A stretch of 16,920 bases of DNA from Candidatus Woesearchaeota archaeon (GTDB lineage Archaea; Nanobdellota; Nanobdellia; Woesearchaeales; UBA525): assembly GCA_023252315.1 (NCBI GenBank), contig JAJPEB010000011.1, forward strand, positions 1 to 16,920. The letters run 5' to 3'. The translations under genes were made by a program, and so were the position numbers. Below the pieces are notes generated by a model. That model saw nothing but the letters and a program-made list of their open reading frames with translations. It ran no database searches and had not been told where the DNA came from. How positions within the stretch are numbered: the first letter of the stretch is position 1; each line of letters starts with the position of its first letter. Positions 1 through 7,275 of this stretch are shown one piece after another.

Positions 1-2
1 AC

Positions 3-47
3 CTGCTGCGCGCGCACGAGGCCCTCATGCGGATCGCGGGGAGATGA
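3..47 (+). CDS. C-terminal end of an unknown gene (partial)
   Basis: The third forward frame is open from the window edge to a TGA at 45-47 and reads LLRAHEALMRIAGR. The codons mostly end in G or C, like the real genes here, and the segment looks like the end of an alpha-helix. The other two frames read less naturally. Fourteen residues are too few to identify the product. The gene would run in the same direction as valS. Confidence 0.45.
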   Translation: MLRAHEALMRIAGR

Positions 48-60
48 CCTCTGCGCAACC

Positions 61-69
61 AATAAATAC
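61..69 (+). promoter_or_regulatory. Candidate TATA box
   Basis: AATAAATAC stands out from GC-rich surroundings just after the upstream partial gene. An ATG follows 21 bases after its end, the same spacing seen at the leaderless genes of this window. It may drive the tiny reading frame at 91-171 or an unrecognised RNA. The rest of 172-310 shows no convincing gene; I found no tRNA cloverleaf or C/D-box pattern there. Confidence 0.35.
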
Positions 70-90
70 TCTGCACCGATCTTCGCTTCC

Positions 91-171
91 ATGACCCTCG
101 GACGCATCTGCGCCGCCGCATTCTCGCGCGCCAGCGCTGCGGTCGTCCGTGTCGTTGTCGTCGTCTTCTAG
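91..171 (+). CDS. Possible 26-residue leaderless small protein
   Basis: ATG at 91 opens 26 codons ending at TAG 169-171. The peptide starts MTLGRICAAAF and ends in a valine-rich hydrophobic stretch. Its only support is position: the ATG lies 21 bases after an AATAAATAC box, which matches the promoter-to-start distance of valS, cysS, the methyltransferase and others nearby. About four fifths of its codons end in G or C, somewhat below the neighbouring genes. No family is recognisable. The box could equally serve a non-coding transcript, or the match could be chance. Confidence 0.2.
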   Translation: MTLGRICAAAFSRASAAVVRVVVVVF

Positions 172-310
172 GCCTCGCAGGATCTGGAAGCGCATCTCCT
201 CGCGTCGGGCTGACACCCGCATGACGCGCGCGCCAACGGTCCCGCCGGTTCCGGGTTTCCAACGCACGATACGACAATAGAACCTGAGCGATCCCCATGC
301 CAGCGACAAC

Positions 311-319
311 ATTTAAAAC
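311..319 (+). promoter_or_regulatory. TATA box of valS
   Basis: ATTTAAAAC is the only AT-rich stretch just before valS. Its end lies about 22 bases from the ATG at 342, so transcription should start at or next to that ATG. This argues against the earlier in-frame ATG at 297, which lies upstream of the box. Confidence 0.7.
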
Positions 320-341
320 GGACCAAGCACCGCCCGCACGC

Positions 342-2738
342 ATGCCCGAGCTCCCCAAGGACTACGACCCGAAGATCGCCGAGCCGAAGTGGGAGCGCTT
401 CTGGGAAGAGCAGGGCATCCACGTCCACGAGCCGACGCCGCAGAGCGTCACGATCGACACGCCGCCGCCCACCGTGAGCGGGCGCATGCACATCGGGCAC
501 GCGTCGTCGTACGCGCAGCAGGACTTCTACGCGCGCTTCCACCGCATGCGCACGGGCGGCAAGGTGTTCTTCCCCTTCGGCACGGACGACAACGGCCTCG
601 CGACGGAGCGGCTCGTCGAGCGCACGAAGGGCGTCAAGAGCTCGAGGATGTCGCGCAAGGACTTCCGCGAGCTGTGCATGCAGACGATCAGGGAGCTCAA
701 GCCCGAGTTCGTCGCGGACTGGAAGCGCATCGGCATGAGCTGCGACTTCTCGCGCACGTACAGCACGATCGACCACCGCGCGCAGGCGACGAGCCAGCGC
801 AGCTTCCTCGACCTCTTCCGCAAGGGGCTCGTCTTCCGCCAGGAGACGCCGGTGAGCTGGTGCCCGCTGTGCCAGACGGCGATCGCGCAGGCGGAGTTCG
901 AGAACGTCGAGATGCAGAGCACGTTCAACGACATCGCGTTCTCGTGCGAGGGCGAGCCGCTCGTCATCGCGACGACGAGGCCCGAGCTCATCCCCGCGGT
1001 CGTGGCCATCGCGGCGCACCCCGACGACGCGCGCTACGCCGGGCTCGCGGGCAAGAAGGCGACGGTCCCGCTCTCGGGGCACGAGGTCCCGATCGTCTTC
1101 GACGAGAAGGTCGAGATGGAGAAGGGCACGGGCATCATGATGGTGTCCACGTTCGGCGACAAGGACGACGTCGAGAAGTGGTACAAGCACTCGCTGCCGC
1201 TGCGCGTCGTCTTCACGCGCGACGGCAAGCTCAACGCGCTCGCGGGCAGGTACGAGGGGCTCACGATCAAGGAGGCGCGCAAGCAGGCGCTCGAGGACCT
1301 CAAGGCGCAGGGGCTCGTCCTGCAGAGCAGGCAGATCACGCACGCGGTGAACGTGCACGAGCGGTGCGGGACGGAGATCGAGTTCCTCAAGACCCCGCAG
1401 TGGTACATCCGCGTGCTCGACCGCAAGGAGGAGCTGCTCGAGGCCGCAAACGGGATCGCGTGGCACCCGCCGCACATGAAGGTGCGCTACGACCACTGGG
1501 TCGAGAACCTGGGCTGGGACTGGTGCATCAGCAGGCAGCGCTCGTTCGGCGTCCCGTTCCCCGTGTGGCATGACAAGAGGGACGGCACGATCCACGTCGC
1601 CGACGAGAGCCAGCTGCCCGTCGATCCGTTCGTCGACAAGCCCTCGTCGGTGCCGCAGGCGGAGTGGGAGCACCTCGAGCCCGAGACGGACGTCATGGAC
1701 ACGTGGGCGACGTCGTCAGTCACGCCGCAGATCGCGCTCGGGTGGAACGACGATCCCGAGCGGGCGGAGCGGCTCTTGCCGATGACGGTGCGGCCGCAGG
1801 CGCACGACATCATCAGGACGTGGGCGTTCTACACGATCGTGAAATCGCTCTCGATGCACGGGACGGTGCCGTGGCGCAACATCGCGATCTCGGGCTTCGT
1901 GACGGACCCGCACGGCAAGAAGATGAGCAAGAGCAAGGGCAACGTCGTCGCGCCCCAGGACATGATCGAGAAGTACTCGGCCGACGCGATCCGCTACTGG
2001 GCCGCGGGAGCGAAGCTCGGCGACGACATCCCGTACCAGGAGAAGGAACTGGTGTCGGGCAAGAAGACCGCGACGAAGCTGTGGAACGCGAGCAGGCTCG
2101 CGCTCGCGAGCCTCGAGGGGTACGCGGGCTTCGACGGCGCGCACGCGGACCTCGAGACGGCCGACCGCTGGCTGCTCGGCAGGCTCGGCGCGCTCGTCGC
2201 CGCGTGCACGCGCGCGTTCGAGGAGTACGACCACACGCGCGCGAAGTTCGCGCTCGAGCAGTTCTTCTGGAACGACCTGTGCGACAACTACCTCGAGATC
2301 GTGAAGGGCAGGCTCTACGAGCCCAAGCAGCCCCGCGAGCGCGCGAGCGCGCAGTTCGCGCTGCTCAACGCGCTCGAGACGGTGCTCAAGCTGCTCGCGC
2401 CGTTCATGCCGCACGTGACCGAGGAGATCTACGCGCATCTGCCGGCCGCGGACGAGCAGGGCGGGAAGGCGCGCAGCATCCACCTGAGCGCGTGGCCGCT
2501 CGCGCAGCAGTCGTGGCGCGACGAGGAGGCCGAGCGCGTGGGCGCGGACATGGTGCGCGTGATCGAGGCGGTGCGCAAGCACAAGAGCGCGAAGGCGATG
2601 AGCATGGGCGCTCCCGTGGGCGCGCTGCGCGTGCGCTCGCCCGCGGACCTCTCGGCCGTGAAGGCGGACCTGCTCTCCGTCACGCGCGCGGCGTCGCTCG
2701 AGTGGGAAGAGGGCGAGTTCTCGGTCGAGATCGGGTGA
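342..2738 (+). CDS. valS: Valyl-tRNA synthetase
   Basis: This cytoplasmic class Ia enzyme charges tRNA-Val with valine. The 798-residue protein has the HIGH signature at residues 50-53 in the typical PPPTVSGRMHIGH context and KMSKS at 527-531. Between them lie a CPLC zinc-site pair (C174, C177) and an editing (CP1) domain with the TTRPE motif and a TFGDKDDVEKW segment, as in archaeal ValS. The C-terminal half holds the anticodon-binding helical domain. The long coiled-coil tail of bacterial ValS is absent, as expected for the compact archaeal form. I chose the start at 342 because the ATTTAAAAC box at 311-319 lies downstream of the in-frame ATG at 297 and fits a leaderless transcript. It is intact and convergent with the methyltransferase gene that follows. 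Confidence 0.97.
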   Translation: MPELPKDYDPKIAEPKWERFWEEQGIHVHEPTPQSVTIDTPPPTVSGRMHIGHASSYAQQDFYARFHRMRTGGKVFFPFGTDDNGLATERLVERTKGVKSSRMSRKDFRELCMQTIRELKPEFVADWKRIGMSCDFSRTYSTIDHRAQATSQRSFLDLFRKGLVFRQETPVSWCPLCQTAIAQAEFENVEMQSTFNDIAFSCEGEPLVIATTRPELIPAVVAIAAHPDDARYAGLAGKKATVPLSGHEVPIVFDEKVEMEKGTGIMMVSTFGDKDDVEKWYKHSLPLRVVFTRDGKLNALAGRYEGLTIKEARKQALEDLKAQGLVLQSRQITHAVNVHERCGTEIEFLKTPQWYIRVLDRKEELLEAANGIAWHPPHMKVRYDHWVENLGWDWCISRQRSFGVPFPVWHDKRDGTIHVADESQLPVDPFVDKPSSVPQAEWEHLEPETDVMDTWATSSVTPQIALGWNDDPERAERLLPMTVRPQAHDIIRTWAFYTIVKSLSMHGTVPWRNIAISGFVTDPHGKKMSKSKGNVVAPQDMIEKYSADAIRYWAAGAKLGDDIPYQEKELVSGKKTATKLWNASRLALASLEGYAGFDGAHADLETADRWLLGRLGALVAACTRAFEEYDHTRAKFALEQFFWNDLCDNYLEIVKGRLYEPKQPRERASAQFALLNALETVLKLLAPFMPHVTEEIYAHLPAADEQGGKARSIHLSAWPLAQQSWRDEEAERVGADMVRVIEAVRKHKSAKAMSMGAPVGALRVRSPADLSAVKADLLSVTRAASLEWEEGEFSVEIG

Positions 2739-2741
2739 GCT

Positions 2742-2759
2742 GCCCCGGGGCGGGGCGCC
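2742..2759. other. GC-only inverted repeat between convergent genes
   Basis: The 22-base gap between the valS stop and the methyltransferase stop contains the palindrome GCCCCGGGGC (2742-2751) followed by GGCGCC (2754-2759). A GCCCC/GGGGC stem with a five-base loop is possible on either strand. No T tract follows, so a terminator role is only a guess. Confidence 0.25.
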
Positions 2760-2760
2760 G

Positions 2761-3519
2761 CTATGCGGACGGCTTGCGCGCGCGCACGTACCAGTCCCAC
2801 AGCTCGGGCCTGCCGGAGAAGTCCTCGTAGCTCTCGACGTCCTTCCACGCGTAGCGCACGCGCTTGATGACGACGTTGCGGAAGCCCGCGTCCGCGAGCC
2901 GCGCGCGCAGCTCGAACTCGTAGTAGAGCTTCTGGCGCTCGCCGTCGTCGTAGACGCCGCCCATGATGTCGTACCGGTTGCGCTGCGCGATCCTGCACGC
3001 GCTGCGCAGCGCCGCCTTCTCGTCGGGATGGCGCGCGAGCTCGCGCTCGTAGACGAGGGTGAAGTAGTAGAGGACCGCCTCCATCGCGGGGAAGATGCCG
3101 AGGAAGACGCCGCCCTCGCGAAGCGACGCATGGATCTGGGAGAGCGACGCGTTCACGTCGCGCGAGCAGGGATGGAGGACGGAGTTCACGGCGATCGCGA
3201 CGTCGAACGTGAGGCCGCTGCGCGCGAGCTCCCTCGTGTCGTGCTGCACGAACGAGACGTTGCGGCGCGCGCCCTGCAGCCTGCGCGCCTCGTCGAGCAT
3301 CTTGCGCGAGAAGTCGATCGCGACGACGTGGCCGAAGCGCTGCGCGAGCCGGGGGATGAGGTCGCCCCTGCCCGTGCCGATGTCCGCGACCGTGAGGCGC
3401 TCGGGGCTCGGGATCTTCAGGAGGTCCGCGTAGAGGGGATTGCGCACGCGCTCGCGCAGCGGGCTGATGATGTGCGTGTGGTACTCCTGCGCGTAGTTGT
3501 CCCACTGGTGGCGCTCCAT
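2761..3519 (-). CDS. Class I SAM-dependent methyltransferase
   Basis: The 252-residue protein has a Rossmann-type methyltransferase core. Motif I is VADIGTGRG at residues 44-52, followed by an acidic strand end (VVAIDFS, D69) that should bind the SAM ribose, then a VQHDTRE segment and an FDVAIAVNSVLH strand like motif IV. The last 100 residues include a FGYxYxP-unlike, helix-rich region with several aromatic residues, which may recognise substrate. The substrate cannot be told from sequence; small-molecule and UbiE/COQ5-like enzymes share this fold. The ATG at 3519 is supported by a reverse-strand TATA box at 3543-3551, giving a leaderless transcript. The gene converges on valS with 22 bases between stops and is probably monocistronic. 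Confidence 0.85.
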   Translation of the reverse strand: MERHQWDNYAQEYHTHIISPLRERVRNPLYADLLKIPSPERLTVADIGTGRGDLIPRLAQRFGHVVAIDFSRKMLDEARRLQGARRNVSFVQHDTRELARSGLTFDVAIAVNSVLHPCSRDVNASLSQIHASLREGGVFLGIFPAMEAVLYYFTLVYERELARHPDEKAALRSACRIAQRNRYDIMGGVYDDGERQKLYYEFELRARLADAGFRNVVIKRVRYAWKDVESYEDFSGRPELWDWYVRARKPSA

Positions 3520-3542
3520 GGGATCGCGTACCGTTGCACGCC

Positions 3543-3551
3543 GTATTTAAT
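3543..3551 (-). promoter_or_regulatory. TATA box of the methyltransferase gene
   Basis: On the reverse strand this reads ATTAAATAC, ending 23 bases before the ATG at 3519. The spacing matches the other leaderless starts in the window. Confidence 0.7.
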
Positions 3552-3740
3552 GGGTTGCGCTGGAGGTGTTGTCTGAATTTTTTTCGTGAGCTCTTTTCTT
3601 TCGGTGCCGCTTGGAAACCGGAGACCTCGTTCTCTTGTGCTTCACGACCGAATCATTTCATGCGCTACATGCGTGCGCAGCGACGGTGTGGATACACTCG
3701 GATCTCCCAAAAGAAAATGTCACTTCTTTTAGATAGGTAC

Positions 3741-3752
3741 AAATTTTATAAA
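3741..3752 (+). promoter_or_regulatory. TATA box of the 456-residue orphan gene
   Basis: AAATTTTATAAA is one of the clearest archaeal TATA boxes here, 22 bases before the ATG at 3775. The preceding 3553-3740 is clearly poorer in GC than the flanking genes, with runs such as TTTTTTT and CTTCTTTTAG. I see no gene in it; it may hold regulatory sites for the two divergent promoters. Confidence 0.8.
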
Positions 3753-3774
3753 GCGACGCGGCCTTCTGCTGCAG

Positions 3775-5145
3775 ATGCAGGAGTCGCCCAGGGAATATAC
3801 GACGCTCGTCGATTTCTCGCATGTCGCAGGACGCGACCGCGACGTTGTCCGCCCCTCGGACTATCCGTTCGGGGTGCAAGATGCGCAGGGGATCCTGGTG
3901 CGCGAGGAGCGCTTCGGCAAGAGCGGACGCGCGCTCGTGCCTGCGTACCAGCAGATGCCGAGCGGGCTACTCGAGGTAGCCGCGGAGCAGACGGAGGGCG
4001 AGCTTGGTGACGCGCTCAAGGAGGAAGTCGCTGCGCAGTACGAGGCGCTCGGCCTCAACGGGCCCGCCGCGAACATGTACGGGCTACGCAAGCTCGTGCA
4101 CGGGCTCAACAGCAACGACAGGCACGGGCAGAACCTCTATCTCTCGACGCTCATGCTCTCGGGCGATCTCTCGTCGAAGGAGCCGCACGCGATCGAGCTC
4201 TCGCGCGCGGGCGAGCGCTACGCATCTCTCGTGGCGCAGGGATGGCACTACCTCTTCATGCCGGGCACATTCGACATCGGCACGACGGAGCGCACGCTGC
4301 GCGCGCAGGACAGGACGCTGCTATGCGAGCGCCTCGCGTTCTCGATCCCTATGGAAACTGTCTATACGTCGGTGCTGGACTGCGGGATTCATATGGAAGC
4401 GGCGGGGCTGCTGATGCCCGACGGCAAGGTCGTCAAGACGCACAAGGGATGGCAGCCCATTGCATCAGCGTTCCCGAAGAAGGCGCGCATGCGCAACCAT
4501 GCGGACACCGCGTACAAGACGATCGATCTCGACGCCATCGTGCGCGGGGAGGGGCTCGAGCCTGTGCCGCATGCGTTCGCAGCGCAGGTCGCGGCGTACG
4601 AAGGAATCCACGTCTTCAGGCCCGCTGCGGGGCCGTGGGACGCAGAGGTGAACAGGCCTTACTCATTCGCGCAGCACGCAGCGACGCAGACGGGCAGCGC
4701 AATCTGGAAGCTCGCGGCGCTCATGCACTTCGTGGGCGATCCCAACGGGTCGTTCCTCAGATACGCGCTGGGGGCGCAGTTCAAGGAGCGCCACCTCGTC
4801 TTCTTCGCGCATGCGGCGGACAGGGGCGTGCCGCTCGGCGACAGTGGACGCACCGTGCGCGTCTCGGGCAGCAAAGGCACAGGATTCCCGCGCGAGTACG
4901 CCCCCGAGCGTCTCTCCATGAGGATCGACAGGAACATGATCGCGGGCGCACTCTTCTCGCTCGGAGATAGGCTGCGCGAGATCCAGATGGCGATGCCGCC
5001 CTACGAAGCGCCGTGGGAGGTCGTGTATGCGGCGCCGGTGCCTGTGCTTCCGATGGGAGAGCTCATGCAGCGGGTCGAACGGGGAGAGTCGCCGCGGGAA
5101 GCTTCTTTCGAATACCGCGGACCGATGCCGAAAGGAATCAACTAA
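3775..5145 (+). CDS. Unrecognised 456-residue protein
   Basis: I do not recognise this family. The protein has no signal peptide or membrane segment and appears cytoplasmic. Regions that look conserved by composition are a YGLRKLVHGLNSNDRHGQNL segment (around residues 102-121), GWHYLFMPGTFDIGTT (around 156-171), and a C-terminal half rich in histidine and aromatic residues with SGSKGTGFPREYAPE. Only a few cysteines occur, so it is not part of the nearby cysteine-rich set. The start at 3775 is fixed by the TATA box at 3741-3752 and should be leaderless. Codon choice is less extreme than in valS or cysS, with more codons ending in A or T, which fits a fast-evolving or acquired gene. It ends three bases from the convergent cysS stop. 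Confidence 0.75.
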   Translation: MQESPREYTTLVDFSHVAGRDRDVVRPSDYPFGVQDAQGILVREERFGKSGRALVPAYQQMPSGLLEVAAEQTEGELGDALKEEVAAQYEALGLNGPAANMYGLRKLVHGLNSNDRHGQNLYLSTLMLSGDLSSKEPHAIELSRAGERYASLVAQGWHYLFMPGTFDIGTTERTLRAQDRTLLCERLAFSIPMETVYTSVLDCGIHMEAAGLLMPDGKVVKTHKGWQPIASAFPKKARMRNHADTAYKTIDLDAIVRGEGLEPVPHAFAAQVAAYEGIHVFRPAAGPWDAEVNRPYSFAQHAATQTGSAIWKLAALMHFVGDPNGSFLRYALGAQFKERHLVFFAHAADRGVPLGDSGRTVRVSGSKGTGFPREYAPERLSMRIDRNMIAGALFSLGDRLREIQMAMPPYEAPWEVVYAAPVPVLPMGELMQRVERGESPREASFEYRGPMPKGIN

Positions 5146-5148
5146 CGC

Positions 5149-6546
5149 TCACGCCTTCCTCACGGCGTACCCGCCGCCGTCCCTGTCCTCGACGAGGTAG
5201 CCGCGCTCCCGGATCTCGTCGCGCAGCGCGTCCGAGCGCTTCCAGTCCTTGCGCGCGCGCGCCTGCTCGCGCTCCCTCGCGAGCGCCGCGATCTGCGCGG
5301 GGATCTCGTCCTCGCCGAAGCGCGCGATGCCAAGGCCCAGCACTTCGTCGAACCTCTGCGCGAGCGCGACGCGCTGCGCGGGGGCGATGGCGTCGTCGCG
5401 CAGCAGGTCCCACAGCGCCGCGAGCGCCTTGGGCGTGCTGAGGTCGTCGTCGATCGCGCGCGCGAACGCGTCCTCGTGCGCCTTCGCCTCGCTGCGCTCG
5501 CCGCCGATGCCCGACTTGCCCTTGAGGTCGACGATCTTGTTCCTGAGCGATTCGTAGGAGCTCCTCGCGCTCTCCATCGCCTCCCAGCTGAAGCCGAGCT
5601 GCTGGCGGTAGTGCGCGGTGAGGCAGAGGTAGCGGTAGACGAGCGGGGCGTAGCCCTTGTCGACGAGCGCCTGGAGCGTGAGGAAGTTGTCGCCCGACTT
5701 CGCCATCTTGCCCTTGTCGATCACGAGGAACTCGCCGTGCATCCACACGTTGACCCAGGGCTTCCTCCCCGTGGCGCCCTCCGCCTGCGCGATCTCGTTC
5801 GTGTGGTGCACGGGGATGTGGTCGATGCCGCCGCAGTGGATGTCGAAGTGCTCGCCGAGGTACTTCATGCTCATGGCGGAGCACTCGATGTGCCAGCCCG
5901 GGAAGCCCGTGCCCCACGGCGAGTCCCACTCCATCTGCCGCTTCGCGCCGTCCGTCGGGCTCAGCTTCCAGAGCGCGAAGTCCGCAGGGTTGCGCTTGCC
6001 GCTCGCCACCTCGACGCGCGCGCCTGCCTTGAGCTTCTCGATGTCGAGGCGCGCGAGCTTGCCGTAGTCGTCTACCTTCGCGGTGTCGAAGTACACGCCG
6101 TCGCCGATGGCGTACGTGAGGCCGCGGCGCTCGAGGGTCTCGATCTGCGCGATCTGCTCGGGGATATGGTCCGTGGCCTTGCACCAGATGTCGGGCTCCC
6201 CGATGTTGAGCCTGCGGATGTCGTCCTTGAACGCGTCGGTGTAGAAGCGGGCGACGTCCCACACGCTCTTGCCCTCGCGCGCGGCGCCCTTCTCCATCTT
6301 GTCCTCGCCCTCGTCGGCGTCGCTCGTGAGGTGGCCCACGTCCGTGATGTTCATCACGTGCCGCACGGAGAATCCGTCGTAGCGCAGCGTTCGCACGAGG
6401 ATATCCTCGAAGAGGTACGTGCGCAGGTTGCCGATGTGCGCGTAGTGGTAGACGGTGGGCCCGCAGGTGTAGAGCTTCACGGTCTCGCCTATGGGCGCGA
6501 ACGGCTCCTTGCGGCGGGTGAGCGTATTGTAGAGCATGAGGGGCAT
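5149..6546 (-). CDS. cysS: Cysteinyl-tRNA synthetase
   Basis: This class Ia enzyme charges tRNA-Cys. The 465-residue length is normal. The zinc site that discriminates cysteine appears complete: C28, C222 (WHIECS), H247 and E251 (in HHTNEIAQ). The HIGH signature is HIGN at 37-40 (YAHIGNLRT) and the second signature is KMAKS at 280-284, replacing the usual KMSKS. HHTNE instead of HHENE, and the YHYAHIGN context, recall CysS of DPANN archaea and CPR bacteria; that comparison is from memory. The C-terminal DALR-type helical domain is present. An ATG three codons in (6537) is an alternative start, but a reverse-strand TATA box at 6568-6577 fits 6546 as leaderless. Confidence 0.96.
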   Translation of the reverse strand: MPLMLYNTLTRRKEPFAPIGETVKLYTCGPTVYHYAHIGNLRTYLFEDILVRTLRYDGFSVRHVMNITDVGHLTSDADEGEDKMEKGAAREGKSVWDVARFYTDAFKDDIRRLNIGEPDIWCKATDHIPEQIAQIETLERRGLTYAIGDGVYFDTAKVDDYGKLARLDIEKLKAGARVEVASGKRNPADFALWKLSPTDGAKRQMEWDSPWGTGFPGWHIECSAMSMKYLGEHFDIHCGGIDHIPVHHTNEIAQAEGATGRKPWVNVWMHGEFLVIDKGKMAKSGDNFLTLQALVDKGYAPLVYRYLCLTAHYRQQLGFSWEAMESARSSYESLRNKIVDLKGKSGIGGERSEAKAHEDAFARAIDDDLSTPKALAALWDLLRDDAIAPAQRVALAQRFDEVLGLGIARFGEDEIPAQIAALAREREQARARKDWKRSDALRDEIRERGYLVEDRDGGGYAVRKA

Positions 6547-6567
6547 GCGGGCTGCGCGAGGGGCTGC

Positions 6568-6577
6568 GTATAAAAAA
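6568..6577 (-). promoter_or_regulatory. TATA box of cysS
   Basis: The reverse strand reads TTTTTTATAC, with 21 bases to the ATG at 6546. This is the same geometry as the other leaderless genes. Confidence 0.75.
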
Positions 6578-6720
6578 CCTCTTTTGAGTGTTTTATTCTA
6601 TAGAGAAATAAATGCGCATTTGGGCGTATTCTCTCGCGCAAGGGGTGCCCTGCCGTCGTCGTGGGCGCGCGCAGGCGCAGGATTTTTGGCAATTTTGTTA
6701 CTACTTTTATGTAATAAACC
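6578..6720. other. AT-rich divergent intergenic region
   Basis: Between the cysS promoter and the next forward promoter, base composition drops sharply to AT at both ends, with a GC-rich middle (about 6630-6680). A second TATA-like GAAATAAAT lies at 6604-6612 on the forward strand, and a short TTTTT run follows at about 6681-6686. A small RNA transcribed between these two points is conceivable but no known RNA fold was recognised. An in-frame ATG at 6612 overlaps the TATA-like sequence and is not a credible start for the gene at 6768. Confidence 0.3.
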
Positions 6721-6723
6721 GAA

Positions 6724-6734
6724 AAATATATAAA
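6724..6734 (+). promoter_or_regulatory. TATA box of the 67-residue gene
   Basis: AAATATATAAA lies 33 bases before the ATG at 6768, about ten bases further than at the leaderless genes. The transcript should therefore carry a short leader, which holds AGAGGA at 6757-6762, a plausible Shine-Dalgarno five bases before the ATG. Confidence 0.75.
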
Positions 6735-6767
6735 GTTCCCGCACTGACAACTGCCCAGAGGATACAC

Positions 6768-6971
6768 ATGAAGAACGACGACGGATTCATCTACGAGGAG
6801 GAGGCGTTCTCCGACGAGGACAAGAAGACGCTCACGCGCCTCAAGGGCAGGCAGGTGAGGGACCCCGTCACGGGCCGCAAGCAGAAGGCAGGCAACCCGC
6901 TCAACAGCAAGAACCTCTCGCGCAAGGAGTTCGAGGAGTTCATGACGGAAGAGATGCGCCTCGACTTCTAA
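6768..6971 (+). CDS. Small charged protein of 67 residues
   Basis: The gene starts MKNDDGFIYEEEAF and ends EEMRLDF. It has an acidic N-terminus (residues 4-18), a basic middle (KGRQVRDPVTGRKQKAG) and an acidic C-terminal helix (RKEFEEFMTEEM). There is no cysteine, signal peptide or membrane segment. Nearly every codon ends in G or C, supporting real coding. A TATA box at 6724-6734 and a Shine-Dalgarno-like AGAGGA set the start. I do not recognise a family; the charge pattern suggests a small partner that binds protein or nucleic acid, which is only inference. A pyrimidine-rich tract follows the stop directly, so it is probably a single-gene unit. Confidence 0.75.
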   Translation: MKNDDGFIYEEEAFSDEDKKTLTRLKGRQVRDPVTGRKQKAGNPLNSKNLSRKEFEEFMTEEMRLDF

Positions 6972-6977
6972 GCGGCG

Positions 6978-7021
6978 TCTCCTTCCTGCTTCCTTCTCCG
7001 CTTTCTCGCTCTCTCTTTTCC
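6978..7021 (+). terminator. Pyrimidine-rich terminator tract
   Basis: Just after the stop at 6971 the coding strand is almost only C and T for over 40 bases, interrupted by a few G, and ends in CTCTTTTCC. Archaeal RNA polymerase ends transcription at T-rich coding-strand tracts without needing a hairpin. The same kind of tract follows the gene ending at 14768. Confidence 0.5.
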
Positions 7022-7118
7022 ATGCCATCTCCGATCTCTCGCTCCCCCGCCGTTCCGGTTCTCGTCCCGCTCATGCCGGATCCCGTGTTCCTTTCCTATC
7101 CCCAGGCACTCCCCGCGG

Positions 7119-7133
7119 CTCCAGATCCTGGAG
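7119..7133 (+). other. Small perfect inverted repeat
   Basis: CTCCAG and CTGGAG flank a three-base ATC. The right arm overlaps a GGAGG that would serve as a ribosome binding site for an ATG at 7141 in frame with the next gene. The stretch 7022-7213 otherwise shows nothing I can assign. Confidence 0.3.
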
Positions 7134-7213
7134 GAGCACGATGGCGCGAGCTCCCGGAGCCGCCCGCGAAAGCATCGCGCCGGCGGCGTTCCCTTATGAC
7201 GCGGCACGCCTCG

Positions 7214-7227
7214 AAAAATTTATAAGG
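7214..7227 (+). promoter_or_regulatory. TATA box of the cysteine-rich surface operon
   Basis: AAAAATTTATAAGG is a strong archaeal TATA element. Transcription should start near 7250, so the ATG at 7141 would not be in this message and the GTG at 7276 is the better start. A GAGGG at 7264-7268 gives a Shine-Dalgarno for that GTG. This element is the only clear promoter for the three genes up to 14768. Confidence 0.75.
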
Positions 7228-7275
7228 GGCCTTCCGAGGAGGAGCCGCCAGTGGTGTGGTGTTGAGGGCGGCCGT

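Noticed and set aside
200..300. GGTTCCGGGTTTCC considered as a tRNA T-arm
   Set aside because: It lacks the GTTCRA consensus and no acceptor, D or anticodon stems could be paired around it.
25..312. Reverse-strand frame ahead of valS with an acidic DDDNDTDD stretch and a good GAGGAG before an internal ATG
   Set aside because: Third codon positions are far less GC-rich than in the real genes, no reverse-strand TATA box is placed for it, and it runs into the upstream gene's end.
168..1673. Long reverse-strand frame opposite valS, and a forward frame at 389-1573
   Set aside because: They overlap an intact, clearly recognisable valyl-tRNA synthetase and show only shadow composition.
3534..4010. 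Forward frame overlapping the start of the 456-residue gene
   Set aside because: It is an out-of-frame overlap with arginine-rich composition, and no promoter fits its start.
6612..6767. In-frame ATG that would lengthen the 67-residue protein to 119 residues
   Set aside because: The added part spans the AT-rich promoter region including the TATA box at 6724-6734 and has no coding-like codon use.
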